A stretch of DNA of 64,000 nucleotides from an uncultured Glaciecola sp. (GTDB taxonomy: Bacteria; Pseudomonadota; Gammaproteobacteria; Enterobacterales; Alteromonadaceae), in NCBI GenBank assembly GCA_947496235.1, contig CANMCE010000001.1:372001-436000 (forward strand), read 5' to 3'. The notes beneath the pieces are model-generated. The model was given only the letters and a program-made list of their open reading frames with translations. It searched no databases and had not been told where the DNA came from. The position numbers and the translations under genes were made by a program. Shown piece by piece: positions 1 to 9,968 of the stretch (the stretch's first letter is position 1; every line of letters begins with the position of its first letter).

Positions 1-116
1 AAGATTTAGAAAAATTAGCCACGACTCAAGAGAATGTGCAGAGTTTTATCGAAGGCAAAGCCTTGAGAAAAGTTATTGTAGTGCCAGGTAAACTGGTTAA
101 CATAGTGGCCAATTAA
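1..116 (+). CDS. leuS: Leucyl-tRNA synthetase, C-terminal end (partial)
   Basis: The last 37 codons of a gene that begins before the window. The tail reads [15 protein letters not shown] and then TAA; this is the anticodon-binding/C-terminal end typical of LeuRS (KxIxVPxKLVNIV). The enzyme charges tRNA-Leu in the cytoplasm. The stop codon abuts the ATG of lptE with no gap, so the two are almost certainly co-transcribed, as in other gammaproteobacteria where leuS precedes lptE and holA. Only the end is visible, so nothing can be said about the editing or catalytic domains. Confidence 0.9.
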   Translation, partial: DLEKLATTQENVQSFIEGKALRKVIVVPGKLVNIVAN

Positions 117-650
117 ATGACTAGCTTGAAAGCAATTTTAATAGTCGTCATCTCACTAAGTTTAAGCGCTTGTGGATTCACCTTACGTGGTTCTCAAGCC
201 CTTCCTGAGCAACTGACGACTGTTATAATTAAAAGTCCTTTGCAATATGCACCTATTTCACGCACTTTAAGTGAACGACTACCTGTATATCAGTTAAATG
301 GGTATTCTATGGAACAGGCAATGACAATGTCTTTTGTTCAGGGTAGCCTTGTACAAATCACTTTGCAGCCAGAACAGTTGGAGCGTAGGTTGTTATCTAT
401 GTTCAGCAACGGTCAAGTAGCGGAATATGAGCTTTTATATACCATAGATTATCAAGTGCAGTTCCCTGATAAACAAATTATCAATCACAGCGTTACTGTT
501 GCCCGTGAATATCAAGAAGACCCAAATAGAATTTTGGCTAAGACTCGCGAGCTGGAAGAGGTGATGCAAGAAATGCGCAATGAAACTGCTGATAGGATGA
601 TTCGTTTGCTTTCAAGTCAGTATGCCACCTCTTTACCCGCGGAAGAATAA
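117..650 (+). CDS. lptE: LPS-assembly lipoprotein LptE
   Basis: A 177-residue lipoprotein of the outer-membrane LPS translocon, where LptE plugs the LptD barrel and helps deliver LPS to the cell surface. The N-terminus is a short lipoprotein signal peptide ending in the lipobox LSAC, with the lipidated Cys at residue 19, followed by GFTLRG, which is the conserved start of mature LptE. The C-terminal part (REYQEDPNRILAK and a charged helix) also fits the family, and the length is normal. It starts directly after the leuS stop and is followed 6 bp later by holA, so it lies inside an operon. Identification rests on the motif, the length and the neighbours together. Confidence 0.93.
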   Translation: MTSLKAILIVVISLSLSACGFTLRGSQALPEQLTTVIIKSPLQYAPISRTLSERLPVYQLNGYSMEQAMTMSFVQGSLVQITLQPEQLERRLLSMFSNGQVAEYELLYTIDYQVQFPDKQIINHSVTVAREYQEDPNRILAKTRELEEVMQEMRNETADRMIRLLSSQYATSLPAEE

Positions 651-656
651 GCACTT

Positions 657-1679
657 ATGCAATTGAATGTGCAATCAAGTCTGCAAAAGATACAGTCTGA
701 AGCTCTTCCTCCGATATTCTTGCTATTTGGTGACGAGCCTCAACAAAAACTTGATGTTATGGATGCCTTACGTAAACAAGCCGTTGAGCAAGGCTATACG
801 GAGCGCCACAAATTTACCGCAGATAGCGATTTTAACTGGCATCAACTTGCCGAAACAGCGCAAACCATGTCTTTGTTCGCTGATCGTCAGTACATTGAAT
901 TGGAATTACCCACAGGCAAACCTGGCACAACTGGATCTAAAGCACTAATAGAATACAGTGAATCTGCATCCGAGGATGTTTTTCTGCTTATACATGGTCC
1001 ACAAATTGGTCAAGATGTTAAGAACAGCAAGTGGTTTAAACAACTGAGTACGCAAAGTTGGTTTTGTCCCTGTTATCAATTAAAAGACAATCAACTTAAT
1101 GCCTGGATCAGGCAGTATGCTCAACAATTATCCTTGCAACTTGGTCCTAACGAGGCCAGCATCATAGCAGAAATGAGTGAAGGCAATCTGTTAGCAACGA
1201 AACAGGAATTAGATAAACTATCTTTAGCCTATGCGAACCAAACCTTGACTGAAAAAATGATTTTGGACGCATTAGTTGAGCAGTCAAAATTTACGGTATT
1301 CCAACTGGTTGATGAAGTTTTGCTAGGGAATATTGATAAAGCTTTAAAAATTCTGCAGCAATTGGAAAGCGAAGGTGTAGAACCTAATGCAATCCTGTGG
1401 AATTTGATTAATGAAAATCAACGCTTACTGGATTGTAAACAACAAGCGGCTACCGGTAAGATACAGTTTGCCAAATTAAAAATTTGGCCTAGCCGTCAAG
1501 GGTTGTATTCAGCGGCATTAAACAGATTAGATGAAAATGCGTTAATGCTAATGCAAAAACACCTGCAACAAGCTGATGTTTTGTTAAAATCTCAAACACC
1601 GCCTAAACCTTTTGTGATTTTGGCACATCTAATGCTTTTATTCCTACCGGTAAACCTGTCATCGCTAGAGTTGTTGTGA
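657..1679 (+). CDS. holA: DNA polymerase III subunit delta
   Basis: A 340-residue clamp-loader delta subunit, which opens the beta sliding clamp during replication. The N-terminal LLFGDEPQQK matches the conserved xFGxExxL segment of HolA. The middle contains the LSLAYANQTL and VFQLVDEVLLGN stretches, and the helical C-terminal collar domain follows (LWNLINENQRLL, LLKSQTPPKPF). The length is close to the usual 340-345. The gene lies in the conserved leuS-lptE-holA order. It is followed by an intrinsic terminator rather than by nadD, which is the usual next gene. The last 15 or so residues (LMLLFLPVNLSSLELL) are hydrophobic and may be lineage-specific. Confidence 0.93.
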   Translation: MQLNVQSSLQKIQSEALPPIFLLFGDEPQQKLDVMDALRKQAVEQGYTERHKFTADSDFNWHQLAETAQTMSLFADRQYIELELPTGKPGTTGSKALIEYSESASEDVFLLIHGPQIGQDVKNSKWFKQLSTQSWFCPCYQLKDNQLNAWIRQYAQQLSLQLGPNEASIIAEMSEGNLLATKQELDKLSLAYANQTLTEKMILDALVEQSKFTVFQLVDEVLLGNIDKALKILQQLESEGVEPNAILWNLINENQRLLDCKQQAATGKIQFAKLKIWPSRQGLYSAALNRLDENALMLMQKHLQQADVLLKSQTPPKPFVILAHLMLLFLPVNLSSLELL

Positions 1680-1710
1680 TGATTTTATGAATCGGTTAAT
1701 CTGAATTTAG

Positions 1711-1734
1711 AAAGGGCTTCCCCTTTAATTTTTT
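1711..1734 (+). terminator. Intrinsic terminator after holA
   Basis: AAAGGG (1711-1716), loop CTTC, CCCTTT (1721-1726), then AATTTTTT. The stem is compact with a tetraloop and a T6 tract, a textbook Rho-independent terminator in the + direction. It separates holA from rsfS, so rsfS probably has its own promoter or depends on readthrough. Confidence 0.75.
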
Positions 1735-1752
1735 ACTTATAAAGGATAAATA

Positions 1753-2070
1753 TTGAACCCAAAAGAATTTACCCAATTTGTCGTTGATAAACTGGAAGAC
1801 ATGAAAGCCCGCGACATCATCGTTATTGATGTCAGTGGAAAGTCCAGTGTTACCGATACATTAGTCATATGTTCTGGTAATTCAAAACGCCATGTTTCAT
1901 CAATTGCAGACAACCTTATTGTTGAATGCAAGCACACTGAACACTCTCCCCTGTCAGTTGAAGGCAAAGATACTGGCGAGTGGGTGTTAGTTGACTTAGG
2001 CAATGTGGTTGCGCATATCATGCAAGATGAAACCAGAGACTTTTATCAATTGGAAAAACTTTGGCAATAA
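1753..2070 (+). CDS. rsfS: Ribosomal silencing factor RsfS
   Basis: A 105-residue RsfS/YbeB/Iojap-family protein, which binds ribosomal protein uL14 and blocks subunit joining in starving or stationary cells. Family motifs are visible: the DIIVIDVSGKSSVTD strand region, the CSGNSKRHV segment and the C-terminal GEWVLVDLGNVVAHIM. The frame opens with TTG at 1753 preceded by AAAGGATAAATA, where AAGGA is a good ribosome binding site, so the TTG start is believable. It is followed by rlmH, the conserved partner, after 28 bp. Confidence 0.93.
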   Translation: MNPKEFTQFVVDKLEDMKARDIIVIDVSGKSSVTDTLVICSGNSKRHVSSIADNLIVECKHTEHSPLSVEGKDTGEWVLVDLGNVVAHIMQDETRDFYQLEKLWQ

Positions 2071-2098
2071 CTCCTGTTTAGGGACAATATAATCCATT

Positions 2099-2569
2099 AT
2101 GCAAATTCAAGTAGTCGCTGTAGGGAACAAAATGCCTGATTGGGTCGTCCAAGGCACCAACGAGTATTTAAAACGTTTTCCGAACGACTGTCATATGTAT
2201 TTCACTGAAATCGCTTTAGGCAAAAGAAGTAAAACCGCTAACTTACAAAATCTCATTGATGCTGAGGGCGCTAAATGCTTAGACGCGATCCCCAAAGGAA
2301 ATCGTGTTATTGCCTTAGAAGTTAAAGGCAAACAGTGGGATACGCCGACCCTAGCGAAAAAATTAGATGCGTGGAAAATGGATGGTCGCAATTTGAGTTT
2401 GCTTATTGGTGGGCCAGAAGGTCTCTCCCAGCAATGTAAGGATGCAGCAGAATCATGGTGGTCCTTATCAAACCTAACACTTCCCCATCCTATGGTAAGA
2501 GTAATGGTCACAGAAGCACTTTATCGTGCATGGTCAGTCACTCAAAACCACCCTTACCATAGAGAGTAA
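2099..2569 (+). CDS. rlmH: 23S rRNA pseudouridine-1915 N3-methyltransferase RlmH
   Basis: A 156-residue SPOUT-class methyltransferase that modifies helix 69 of 23S rRNA. The SAM-binding trefoil knot shows [10 protein letters not shown] (about residues 100-109), and the C-terminus has the conserved [14 protein letters not shown] and QNHPYHRE end that is diagnostic for RlmH. The length equals the family's 155-156. It sits between rsfS and mrdA as in most gammaproteobacteria; the stop is one base before the mrdA ATG, so translation is probably coupled. Confidence 0.96.
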   Translation: MQIQVVAVGNKMPDWVVQGTNEYLKRFPNDCHMYFTEIALGKRSKTANLQNLIDAEGAKCLDAIPKGNRVIALEVKGKQWDTPTLAKKLDAWKMDGRNLSLLIGGPEGLSQQCKDAAESWWSLSNLTLPHPMVRVMVTEALYRAWSVTQNHPYHRE

Positions 2570-2570
2570 T

Positions 2571-4478
2571 ATGGCGCCTAAACGACAAACCATAAGAGAC
2601 CATTCTGCAGAAGCAAATTTATTTGCTCGCCGAGCCTTTATTTCAGGTCTATTTGTTGTCTTTTTTATGGGATTGATTTTACTCAATCTCTACAATTTGC
2701 AAATTAATCAGTTTGAAGACTATCAAACACGCTCAAACGGCAATCGAATTAAGCTACTTCCTGTAGCGCCAAACAGAGGGTTAATTTACGATCGAAACGG
2801 CGTTATTTTAGCCGAAAACAGACCGGTATTTAGTTTAGAAGTGATCACTGAACAGGTAGATGATTTAGAAGCTACGATAAATGACTTAGCAAGCCTAATG
2901 AATCTTAGTGAAGAGGAAATACAAGAATTTCATTCCGAACGCAAAAAACTGCGCCGGTTCAAACCTGTTGCATTAAGAAAACACTTAAGCCATCAAGATG
3001 TGGCTCTTTTTTCAGCTAATCAGCATAAATTCCCCGGTGTAAGCATTGAAGCAAGGCTTTCTAGACATTACCCCTTTGAAGATTCTCTTACCCATTTATT
3101 AGGTTATGTTTCTCGCATCAACAAACGAGATCTAGAGCATTTAGAAGCCACGGATCAAGCAGCCAATTACGCAGATACACACGACATCGGTAAACAAGGC
3201 ATTGAAAAATATTACGAAACAATGCTGCATGGACAAGTGGGATATCAACAAGTTGAAGTGAATAATCAAGGTCGAATTATTCGTGTTTTAGATTTTCAAC
3301 CGCCAATTCCCGGACAAGATCTTGTCTTAAACGTAGATATTAAACTACAACAAAAAGTACAAGAACAACTTGAAGGGAAACGTGGCGCTATCGTCATTTC
3401 AGATCCTAGGACAGGCAGTATCTTGGCCTTGTACAGCAATCCAAGTTACGATCCAAACTTGTTCGTCGATGGCATCAGCCAAAAAGAATATTCAAAGTTG
3501 ATAAACTCGCGGGCAAGTCCTTTATTAAATAGAGCGACTCAAGGCAGATATCCGCCTGCTTCGACAATAAAACCTCATTTAGCCTTACTCGGCTTGGAAA
3601 AAGGCATCATTGATAAAGATTCAACCATTCGAGATTACGGCACTTACCGTTTGCGTAATGTTGACCATGTCTGGCGAGATTGGAAAAAAGGTGGTCATGG
3701 AGTAGTTGACGTCACCAAGTCGGTTGAGGTTAGTTGTGATGTGTTTTTCTACGACCTCGCCTATAAATTGGGCATAGATAATATTCACGAAGGTATGACT
3801 AAATTCGGTTTTGGTCAATTTTCTGGCATCGATTTGAATGAAGAATCAGCAGCGCTGATGCCCTCTAGAGGATGGAAGCGCGCCCGTCATAACGAACCTT
3901 GGTATATTGGTGATACCATCCCTGTTGGCATAGGACAAAGCTTCTGGAATGTGACGCCTCTTCAACTCGTGCAGTCGCTTAACATTTTAATTAACCGAGG
4001 CATGCGTCATAACCCCCAACTGTTACGCGGGGTGCTACAAGAAAATCAACTAGTTGAGCAACCCATAAAGTCAACCCGCGCTGTTGAAGTACATAAACCT
4101 GAGAATTGGGACATAGTATTAGACTCACTCTATGGCACTGTTAATCGCAAACATGGAACAGCAAGAAACGCATTTAGAAATACAGACTACATTTCTGCGG
4201 GTAAAACGGGTACAGCTCAATTATTCTCTGTTGGCCAAGATGAAGAGTACGAAGAAGAAAATGTCTCTTTGTATCTAAGAGATAACGCCATGTATATTGG
4301 ATATGCACCCTATGACAAACCTGAATTTAGCATCGCTATTGCCATCGAGAATGCAGGCGGCGGAAGTTCAAATGCAGCGCCAGTCGCTAGAAGCTTGATG
4401 GATTTTTACTTTGAGCAACAACAAGGGGTTATTGCTCAGTCGGCCAATTCACCCAATACTGCTGTAAATAGCCAATAG
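2571..4478 (+). CDS. mrdA: Penicillin-binding protein 2 (peptidoglycan transpeptidase)
   Basis: A 635-residue monofunctional class B PBP that cross-links lateral-wall peptidoglycan in the elongasome together with RodA. One transmembrane helix lies near residues 20-40, then the dimerization/pedestal domain ([10 protein letters not shown]), then the transpeptidase domain with PASTIKP (SxxK nucleophile), VSCDVFF (SxN-equivalent) and AGKTGTAQ (KTG box). I chose the ATG at 2571 because AGAGAG lies just upstream and the rlmH stop ends two bases before; a GTG at 2526 in the same frame would overlap rlmH by 44 bp. rodA follows after 2 bp. Confidence 0.96.
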   Translation: MAPKRQTIRDHSAEANLFARRAFISGLFVVFFMGLILLNLYNLQINQFEDYQTRSNGNRIKLLPVAPNRGLIYDRNGVILAENRPVFSLEVITEQVDDLEATINDLASLMNLSEEEIQEFHSERKKLRRFKPVALRKHLSHQDVALFSANQHKFPGVSIEARLSRHYPFEDSLTHLLGYVSRINKRDLEHLEATDQAANYADTHDIGKQGIEKYYETMLHGQVGYQQVEVNNQGRIIRVLDFQPPIPGQDLVLNVDIKLQQKVQEQLEGKRGAIVISDPRTGSILALYSNPSYDPNLFVDGISQKEYSKLINSRASPLLNRATQGRYPPASTIKPHLALLGLEKGIIDKDSTIRDYGTYRLRNVDHVWRDWKKGGHGVVDVTKSVEVSCDVFFYDLAYKLGIDNIHEGMTKFGFGQFSGIDLNEESAALMPSRGWKRARHNEPWYIGDTIPVGIGQSFWNVTPLQLVQSLNILINRGMRHNPQLLRGVLQENQLVEQPIKSTRAVEVHKPENWDIVLDSLYGTVNRKHGTARNAFRNTDYISAGKTGTAQLFSVGQDEEYEEENVSLYLRDNAMYIGYAPYDKPEFSIAIAIENAGGGSSNAAPVARSLMDFYFEQQQGVIAQSANSPNTAVNSQ

Positions 4479-4480
4479 TC

Positions 4481-5590
4481 ATGACTGAATTAAAAACCAA
4501 CAAAGCAACTTATCTTGAACGGCTACACATAGATGCGTTTTTGCTTTTCTGCTTATTAAGTTTGATGTTTGTGGGTCTATTGACCATATATTCATCAGGT
4601 GGGCAAGAAATGGACTTGGTCTACAGACAGCTTATACGACTTGGCTTGGCACTCACTGTTATGTTTGCGTTAGCTCAAGTACCTACCTTATTTTTACGCC
4701 GTATTTCAGTATATGCATATGGCATAGGTGTCTTCATGTTAGTAGGCGTGCTTTTATTTGGTGATATGGGTAAAGGAGCGCAAAGATGGCTTGATTTAGG
4801 GTTTGTTCGCTTTCAGCCGTCGGAAATTATGAAACTAGCTGTACCTTTGATGTTGGCTGCGTATGTTAGTCGTAGAAGCCTGCCCCCGAAATTCAGTACA
4901 ATTTTAATTGGTTTTGGTTTGGTGTTTATTCCAACCATATTAATTGCAAAACAACCAGACTTAGGTACCTCATTATTGATCGCTAGTTCTGGAATATTTG
5001 TTTTATTCCTCGCCGGATTATCATGGAAGCTAATCACAGTAATCGCCGGTTTAGGTGGCGCCTTCACCCCTATCATGTGGTTCTTCTTAATGAAAGATTA
5101 CCAAAAACAAAGGGTGACCACATTTTTAGATCCTGAAAGTGATCCCTTAGGTTCCGGATACCACATCATTCAATCTAAAATTGCGATTGGTAGCGGTGGA
5201 TTAGACGGCAAGGGTTGGTTACAGGGAACACAATCTCAATTAGAATTTTTACCTGAACGCCACACGGATTTTATTTTCGCAGTATTTAGCGAAGAATTTG
5301 GACTAATCGGTGTGATTGGGCTACTAATAATGTACTTATTTATTATTTTTAGAGGCTTGTACATTGCCAGTCGAGCTCAAGATCCCTTTAGTAAATTATT
5401 GGCCGGCAGTATCACTCTAACGTTTTTTGTGTATGTTTTTGTGAATATGGGAATGGTATCTGGACTACTACCTGTTGTAGGAGTTCCCCTACCTCTGATA
5501 AGCTATGGAGGAACGTCAATGGTGACACTCCTTGCGGGATTTGGCATATTAATGTCTATCAGTACCCAACAACGATTGTTATCGAGGTAA
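4481..5590 (+). CDS. rodA: Rod shape-determining SEDS glycosyltransferase RodA
   Basis: A 369-residue polytopic inner-membrane protein of the SEDS family, which polymerizes lipid II into glycan strands during cell elongation. About ten membrane segments are visible. Family motifs include [49 protein letters not shown] and the C-terminal [13 protein letters not shown]. The length is normal. It is two bases downstream of mrdA, its functional partner, and upstream of rlpA. The usual Shewanella or enteric neighbour mltB is not present between rodA and rlpA. Confidence 0.96.
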   Translation: MTELKTNKATYLERLHIDAFLLFCLLSLMFVGLLTIYSSGGQEMDLVYRQLIRLGLALTVMFALAQVPTLFLRRISVYAYGIGVFMLVGVLLFGDMGKGAQRWLDLGFVRFQPSEIMKLAVPLMLAAYVSRRSLPPKFSTILIGFGLVFIPTILIAKQPDLGTSLLIASSGIFVLFLAGLSWKLITVIAGLGGAFTPIMWFFLMKDYQKQRVTTFLDPESDPLGSGYHIIQSKIAIGSGGLDGKGWLQGTQSQLEFLPERHTDFIFAVFSEEFGLIGVIGLLIMYLFIIFRGLYIASRAQDPFSKLLAGSITLTFFVYVFVNMGMVSGLLPVVGVPLPLISYGGTSMVTLLAGFGILMSISTQQRLLSR

Positions 5591-5627
5591 ATACCTTAAT
5601 CGTTTAAAAATAAAAATCAGGATACAC

Positions 5628-6539
5628 ATGATGAAAAACAATAAAAATGTATACCTGTCTCTTGCGCTAATAGTTTTTCTAACACAAGGCATTGTGGCTT
5701 GTTCTTCGACGTCCAATACAAGTCGCTATAGTCAAAAACAAGATTCAGCTCCTACTTTTGAATATGGAGATCTGGACTATGTGGAACCTAATCCTGTGTT
5801 TGAACCTTATAACGTATGGACAAGTCGACCTTATAAAGTTAACAACAGATACTATACGCCCCTCATGACTGGAAAAGGTTTTGAACAAGAAGGGTACGCG
5901 TCATGGTATGGACAAAAGTTTCACGGTCACAAAACTGCCAATGGTGAAACCTTTGACATGTTTCAGTTGACTGCAGCTCATACGACACTGCCATTACCTT
6001 CCTATGTAAGGGTCACTAACACTGAAAATAACAATACTGTAATTGTGAGAGTCAATGACCGTGGACCTTTTCATGATCAAAGAATTATTGATTTGTCTTA
6101 CGCGGCGGCTAAAAAGTTAGGCTTTCGTAATAAAGGGGTTGCTAAGGTTAAAATTGAAGTCATTCATGTAGATGAAAGCGGTTTAGTGACTATTGGTAAG
6201 CAACCTCAAGATACACTTGTCGCGAAAAACCAAGCGCCAACCTTAAGCCCAGCAGACGTTAACGTCGAAGAGACGATTACTGAGTCAGTTACAGACGATA
6301 TCAAGTTACCTCAACTATTTGTGCAGGTCCTAGCGCTAACAGATGCAAATAAAGCACAGGATTTAGCGCGTGGTTTAGCTAACTTATTACAGTTACCTAC
6401 CCACATCCCTAAACTTGAAAATATCTATAAATTACAAGTAGGCCCTCTTGAAAATGAACAAAGTGCCAAAAAAGTAATCCAACATTTGAGTAATATTGGG
6501 TTTGAAAATGCCTTCACAGTGGAATTAACGCCCCAATAG
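5628..6539 (+). CDS. rlpA: Septal ring lytic transglycosylase RlpA family lipoprotein
   Basis: A 303-residue outer-membrane lipoprotein. The N-terminal signal ends in IVAC with the Cys at residue 25. A double-psi beta-barrel domain (about residues 88-175) carries YASWYGQKFHGHKTANGE and RVNDRGPF, with the catalytic-type Glu and Asp positions present. A SPOR domain at about 228-300 (LFVQVLALTD, YKLQVGPLEN) binds denuded glycan at the septum. RlpA proteins with these domains cleave or bind stem-peptide-free glycan strands. AGGA lies 5 bp ahead of the first of two adjacent ATGs. It sits between rodA and dacA as expected. Confidence 0.93.
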   Translation: MMKNNKNVYLSLALIVFLTQGIVACSSTSNTSRYSQKQDSAPTFEYGDLDYVEPNPVFEPYNVWTSRPYKVNNRYYTPLMTGKGFEQEGYASWYGQKFHGHKTANGETFDMFQLTAAHTTLPLPSYVRVTNTENNNTVIVRVNDRGPFHDQRIIDLSYAAAKKLGFRNKGVAKVKIEVIHVDESGLVTIGKQPQDTLVAKNQAPTLSPADVNVEETITESVTDDIKLPQLFVQVLALTDANKAQDLARGLANLLQLPTHIPKLENIYKLQVGPLENEQSAKKVIQHLSNIGFENAFTVELTPQ

Positions 6540-6672
6540 TACTTATCAGCAATCTTGGCTCCAAAATGAATATAGAATGCCATATTCAAGGGTGAGATAT
6601 GCCTCACAATCATGTAGAATACGCCGCATTATGCGAAATTAAAAAATAATACAAAAAGGTTAATGATAAAAA

Positions 6673-7830
6673 ATGCGCTACGTTAAATACCTTACGCTTG
6701 TGACCGCTATGGTCGTTAGTATGCTTGCACAAGCATCCATTGTTATCCCCCCTGCTCCCGCAGTAGATGCTAGTGGTTTCTTGCTCATTGACCACAGCAA
6801 TGGTCACATCATCGCATCTAAGAATGCCGAACAACAATTGCATCCTGCAAGTTTGACCAAAATTATGACTGTGTATGTGGTTGGTAAAGAGATACAAGCT
6901 GGCAATATCAGTCTTACTGATAAAGTTACAATCTCGGAAAATGCATGGGCAAAGAACTTTCCAGACTCATCTAAAATGTTTATTGAAGTGGGCACTCAAG
7001 TAACCGTAAATGAGTTATTGCAAGGTATCATAGTGCAATCTGGTAACGATGCTTGTGTGGCAATAGCTGAACATGTTGCAGGTTCAGAGTCTGCATTTGC
7101 TAGCATGATGAATGCCCATGCGGCCAATCTAGGCATGACACAAAGTCATTTCGTCAACTCTCATGGTTTACATGATCCTGACCACTACACCTCACCTCGC
7201 GACATGGGAATTTTATCTCGCGCGTTAATTGCTGAGTTACCTGACATGTATACCTATTACAGCCAAAAAGAATTCAGCTATAACGGTATTAAGCAGTTTA
7301 ACCGTAATAGTCTATTATGGGACAAGAGCCTAAATGTTGACGGTATTAAAACTGGACACACATCAGATGCTGGTTATTCCTTAATAACGTCCGCGACTCA
7401 AGGCGACATGCGTTTAATTTCTGTTGTCATGGGCACTGATAGTGAGCAATCAAGAAAAACAGAGAATAAAAAGCTGTTACGTTATGGTTTTAGATTTTTT
7501 GAATCGGCCTCTCCATATAAGGCCGGTGATAGTTTCGTCGCTCACCGAATTTATATGGGTGATAAAGAAACCGTAGAGTTAGGTATTAATCAAAATGTTA
7601 ATATTACTATTCCACGGGGACAGTCAAATAGCTTGAAAGCGCATTTTGAGATTAATGAACAATTAACGGCACCTTTATCCAAGGGGCAAGAAGTGGGTAC
7701 GCTGGTACTTAAGTTAGACGGCGATCAAATAGCTGAATATCCACTTGTTACCCTAGAAGAAGTGCAAGAAGGTGGTCTGTGGTCTAAAGCTATGGACTAT
7801 ATGGTGTTGAAACTTGGTTTGGAGGATTAA
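6673..7830 (+). CDS. dacA: D-alanyl-D-alanine carboxypeptidase (PBP5/6 type)
   Basis: A 385-residue periplasmic low-molecular-weight PBP that trims the terminal D-Ala from peptidoglycan pentapeptides. A signal peptide ends near LAQA (residue 21). The active-site motifs are SLTK (S60, K63), SGN in VQSGNDA, and KTG in IKTGHT. A C-terminal beta domain and a terminal amphipathic helix (WSKAMDYMVLKLG) anchor it to the inner membrane. The length matches E. coli DacA/DacC. The next gene, ybeD, starts on the last base of the stop codon. Confidence 0.95.
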   Translation: MRYVKYLTLVTAMVVSMLAQASIVIPPAPAVDASGFLLIDHSNGHIIASKNAEQQLHPASLTKIMTVYVVGKEIQAGNISLTDKVTISENAWAKNFPDSSKMFIEVGTQVTVNELLQGIIVQSGNDACVAIAEHVAGSESAFASMMNAHAANLGMTQSHFVNSHGLHDPDHYTSPRDMGILSRALIAELPDMYTYYSQKEFSYNGIKQFNRNSLLWDKSLNVDGIKTGHTSDAGYSLITSATQGDMRLISVVMGTDSEQSRKTENKKLLRYGFRFFESASPYKAGDSFVAHRIYMGDKETVELGINQNVNITIPRGQSNSLKAHFEINEQLTAPLSKGQEVGTLVLKLDGDQIAEYPLVTLEEVQEGGLWSKAMDYMVLKLGLED

Positions 7831-8093
7831 TGGATACGCGATTTGATGAATTGCTCGATTTTCCTTGTATGCAAACGTTCAAGGTCATGGGACTAGCGCA
7901 ACCTGAATTACCTTCGCTTGTTGTTGAATGCTTACAACAACACGCGCCAGGTGATTATTCGCCTAGCATAAAACCTAGTAGTAGAGGTAACTATCATGCT
8001 GTTAGTGTTGGTGTACGAGTGACCAGCAAAGAACATATGGAAACCATTTACACAGAATTGGCCAAAATTGAAATTGTGCGAGTAGTACTTTAA
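7830..8093 (+). CDS. ybeD: YbeD/DUF493 family protein
   Basis: An 87-residue protein of the DUF493 (UPF0250) family, a small ferredoxin-like fold with suspected regulatory function; no reaction is established. Family features are LLDFPCMQTFKVMG near the start and SSRGNYHAVSVGVRVTSKEH in the middle. Its ATG overlaps the dacA TAA by one base and lipB follows closely, the same order (dacA-ybeD-lipB-lipA) seen in enterics, so co-transcription is likely. Confidence 0.9.
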   Translation: MDTRFDELLDFPCMQTFKVMGLAQPELPSLVVECLQQHAPGDYSPSIKPSSRGNYHAVSVGVRVTSKEHMETIYTELAKIEIVRVVL

Positions 8094-8109
8094 TTGAGCG
8101 TTGTCTGAG

Positions 8110-8757
8110 ATGTCTTTACCCACTTATGTTCGGCAATTGGGACTAACTGAGTATCTGCCTATTTGGCATAAGATGCAGACTTTCACAGACGTAAGAGACC
8201 AAACTACGCCTGATGAAATCTGGTTATGTGAACATAAACCCGTTTTTACCCAAGGCCAAGCAGGTAAAGATGAGCACCTGTTAGCGCCTGGTGATATTCC
8301 CGTAGTGCCAGTTGACCGAGGTGGTCAAGTGACCTATCACGGTCCTGGACAACTCATGATGTACATATTACTTAACGTAAAACGGCGTAAACTGGGTGTT
8401 CGTGAGTTAGTAACTGCAATGGAAAATTGTATAGTGAACACGCTAGCAGAATTTGGTACTCAGGCTAATGCTAAACCAGACGCACCTGGTGTTTATGTTG
8501 ATAATAAAAAAATTTGTTCATTAGGGTTAAGAATTCGTAAAGGTGCTTCTTTTCATGGATTGGCATTTAATGTTGATATGGATCTTTCGCCTTTTCAACG
8601 AATAAATCCATGTGGATATGCCGGTATGCAAATGATAGATTGTAACTATGTGCCGGGACCAAAAAACACCGATCAAGCTGGCGAATCTGTAGTTAAACAT
8701 TTTTGTCAGATTCTTGGTATTAATAACTTAGTATTCAAAGAAGGTTTTGATGAGTAA
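8110..8757 (+). CDS. lipB: Lipoyl(octanoyl) transferase LipB
   Basis: A 215-residue enzyme that moves octanoate from octanoyl-ACP to the lipoyl domains of 2-oxoacid dehydrogenases and GcvH. The family signature [16 protein letters not shown] is present, together with the catalytic Lys in KKICSLGLR and the catalytic Cys in NPCGYAGM. I place the start at the ATG at 8110; a TTG three codons earlier (8101) is an equally open alternative and neither has a clear ribosome binding site. The 3' end overlaps the lipA start by 8 bp, which indicates translational coupling. Confidence 0.95.
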   Translation: MSLPTYVRQLGLTEYLPIWHKMQTFTDVRDQTTPDEIWLCEHKPVFTQGQAGKDEHLLAPGDIPVVPVDRGGQVTYHGPGQLMMYILLNVKRRKLGVRELVTAMENCIVNTLAEFGTQANAKPDAPGVYVDNKKICSLGLRIRKGASFHGLAFNVDMDLSPFQRINPCGYAGMQMIDCNYVPGPKNTDQAGESVVKHFCQILGINNLVFKEGFDE

Positions 8758-9712
8758 TTCACGACCACAAGCAGGGGTAAAACTGCGTGACGAGGACAAG
8801 GTAAAACATATACCTGTTACTGTGATCCCAACAGAAAAAGAGCAGATGCTGCGCAAACCTGAATGGATTAAGATCAAATTACCTCGCTCAACAGATCGCA
8901 TTGATCATATAAAAAGCACGTTGCGAAAAAATAAATTACACAGCGTTTGTGAAGAAGCTAGTTGTCCTAACTTAGCAGAATGTTTCAATCATGGTACGGC
9001 TACCTTCATGATTTTAGGAGACATTTGTACCCGCAGATGCCCGTTTTGTGATGTGGCTCATGGTAAGCCATTACCGCCAAGTGCTGAAGAGCCTGAAAAG
9101 TTAGCCAAAACTATTGCAGAAATGGCCTTGCGTTACGTTGTTATCACATCGGTAGATCGAGATGATTTACGTGACGGTGGTGCGCAGCACTTTGTCGATT
9201 GTATTAATGCGATTCGTGAACATTCGCCCACTACAAAAATTGAAGTATTAGTGCCAGATTTTCGAGGTCGAATGGACAAAGCTTTAGAGATATTCAAACA
9301 CGGCTTACCTGACGTGTTTAATCATAACCTTGAAACGATTCCACGTTTGTACCGTGAGTGTCGTCCTGGCGCTAACTATCAGTGGTCTTTGACACTACTG
9401 CAAAAGTTTAAACAACAACATCCTGAAATCCCAACCAAATCGGGATTGATGATGGGTATGGGTGAAACCAATGATGAGATGCAAAAAGTGTTAGAAGATC
9501 TCAGAGCCCATCAGGTAGATATGCTCACCTTAGGGCAATACTTGCAACCCAGTAAGTTTCACTTTCCAGTAAAACGTTATGTTCCCCCGGCAGAATTTGA
9601 TGCCTTAGGCGAATTTGCCAAACAAATAGGCTTCACCCATGCAGCTTGCGGCCCTATGGTGAGATCAAGTTACCATGCAGACAAACAAGCCCAAGGGGTT
9701 GAAGTAAAATAA
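8750..9712 (+). CDS. lipA: Lipoyl synthase LipA (radical SAM)
   Basis: A 320-residue radical-SAM enzyme that inserts two sulfurs into protein-bound octanoyl groups. Both iron-sulfur cluster motifs are visible: the auxiliary cluster [12 protein letters not shown] and the SAM cluster CTRRCPFC. The C-terminal VRSSYHAD supplies the conserved Ser ligand of the auxiliary cluster (RSSY). The ATG at 8750 is preferred over the adjacent in-frame TTG at 8747. It is the last gene of the dacA-ybeD-lipB-lipA unit and is followed by a strong terminator. Confidence 0.97.
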   Translation: MSNSRPQAGVKLRDEDKVKHIPVTVIPTEKEQMLRKPEWIKIKLPRSTDRIDHIKSTLRKNKLHSVCEEASCPNLAECFNHGTATFMILGDICTRRCPFCDVAHGKPLPPSAEEPEKLAKTIAEMALRYVVITSVDRDDLRDGGAQHFVDCINAIREHSPTTKIEVLVPDFRGRMDKALEIFKHGLPDVFNHNLETIPRLYRECRPGANYQWSLTLLQKFKQQHPEIPTKSGLMMGMGETNDEMQKVLEDLRAHQVDMLTLGQYLQPSKFHFPVKRYVPPAEFDALGEFAKQIGFTHAACGPMVRSSYHADKQAQGVEVK

Positions 9713-9718
9713 AACAAA

Positions 9719-9743
9719 AAGCCATCAAAATTGATGGCTTTTT
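9719..9743 (+). terminator. Intrinsic terminator after lipA
   Basis: GCCATCA (9721-9727), loop AAAT, TGATGGC (9732-9738) and then TTTTT, with an A-rich 5' flank. It ends the lipA operon 6 bp after the stop codon. Confidence 0.85.
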
Positions 9744-9773
9744 ACTATATTCGTTCATTATTTAACCTTATTT

Positions 9774-9788
9774 TGTAATTTTATTACA
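9774..9788. promoter_or_regulatory. Inverted repeat upstream of pckA (possible operator)
   Basis: TGTAAT TTT ATTACA is a perfect 6-bp inverted repeat about 180 bp upstream of pckA, in the 225-bp AT-rich gap after the lipA terminator. Gluconeogenic genes are usually controlled here, but I cannot assign the repeat to a regulator. AT-rich DNA produces such repeats by chance. The rest of the gap shows no convincing gene. Confidence 0.25.
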
Positions 9789-9968
9789 TTTTAGCTGAAA
9801 TCGTTTTCGTAATCTCACATTAATATATTCATAACATCCTATTCATACTTTGTTATAAAAAAGCAATTTTATTTGCGATTTTGGTATTAAAAACGCAAAT
9901 ACCCCTTGTTTATCAAGACATTTAGCACTAACATCAAATTTCCACCTACTAACGCCGAATGAAGTGAA

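Noticed and set aside
1622-1689. A reading frame with FIPTGKP, resembling a NadD motif, overlapping the end of holA
   Set aside because: The similarity is only seven residues, the frame lacks the GGTFDPIHxGH nucleotide-binding motif and closes quickly; it is not enough to call a nadD remnant.
6575-6620. Short hairpins GAATAT/ATATTC and GTGAG/CTCAC between rlpA and dacA
   Set aside because: Stems of 5-6 bp with no T tract; not convincing as a terminator or riboswitch.
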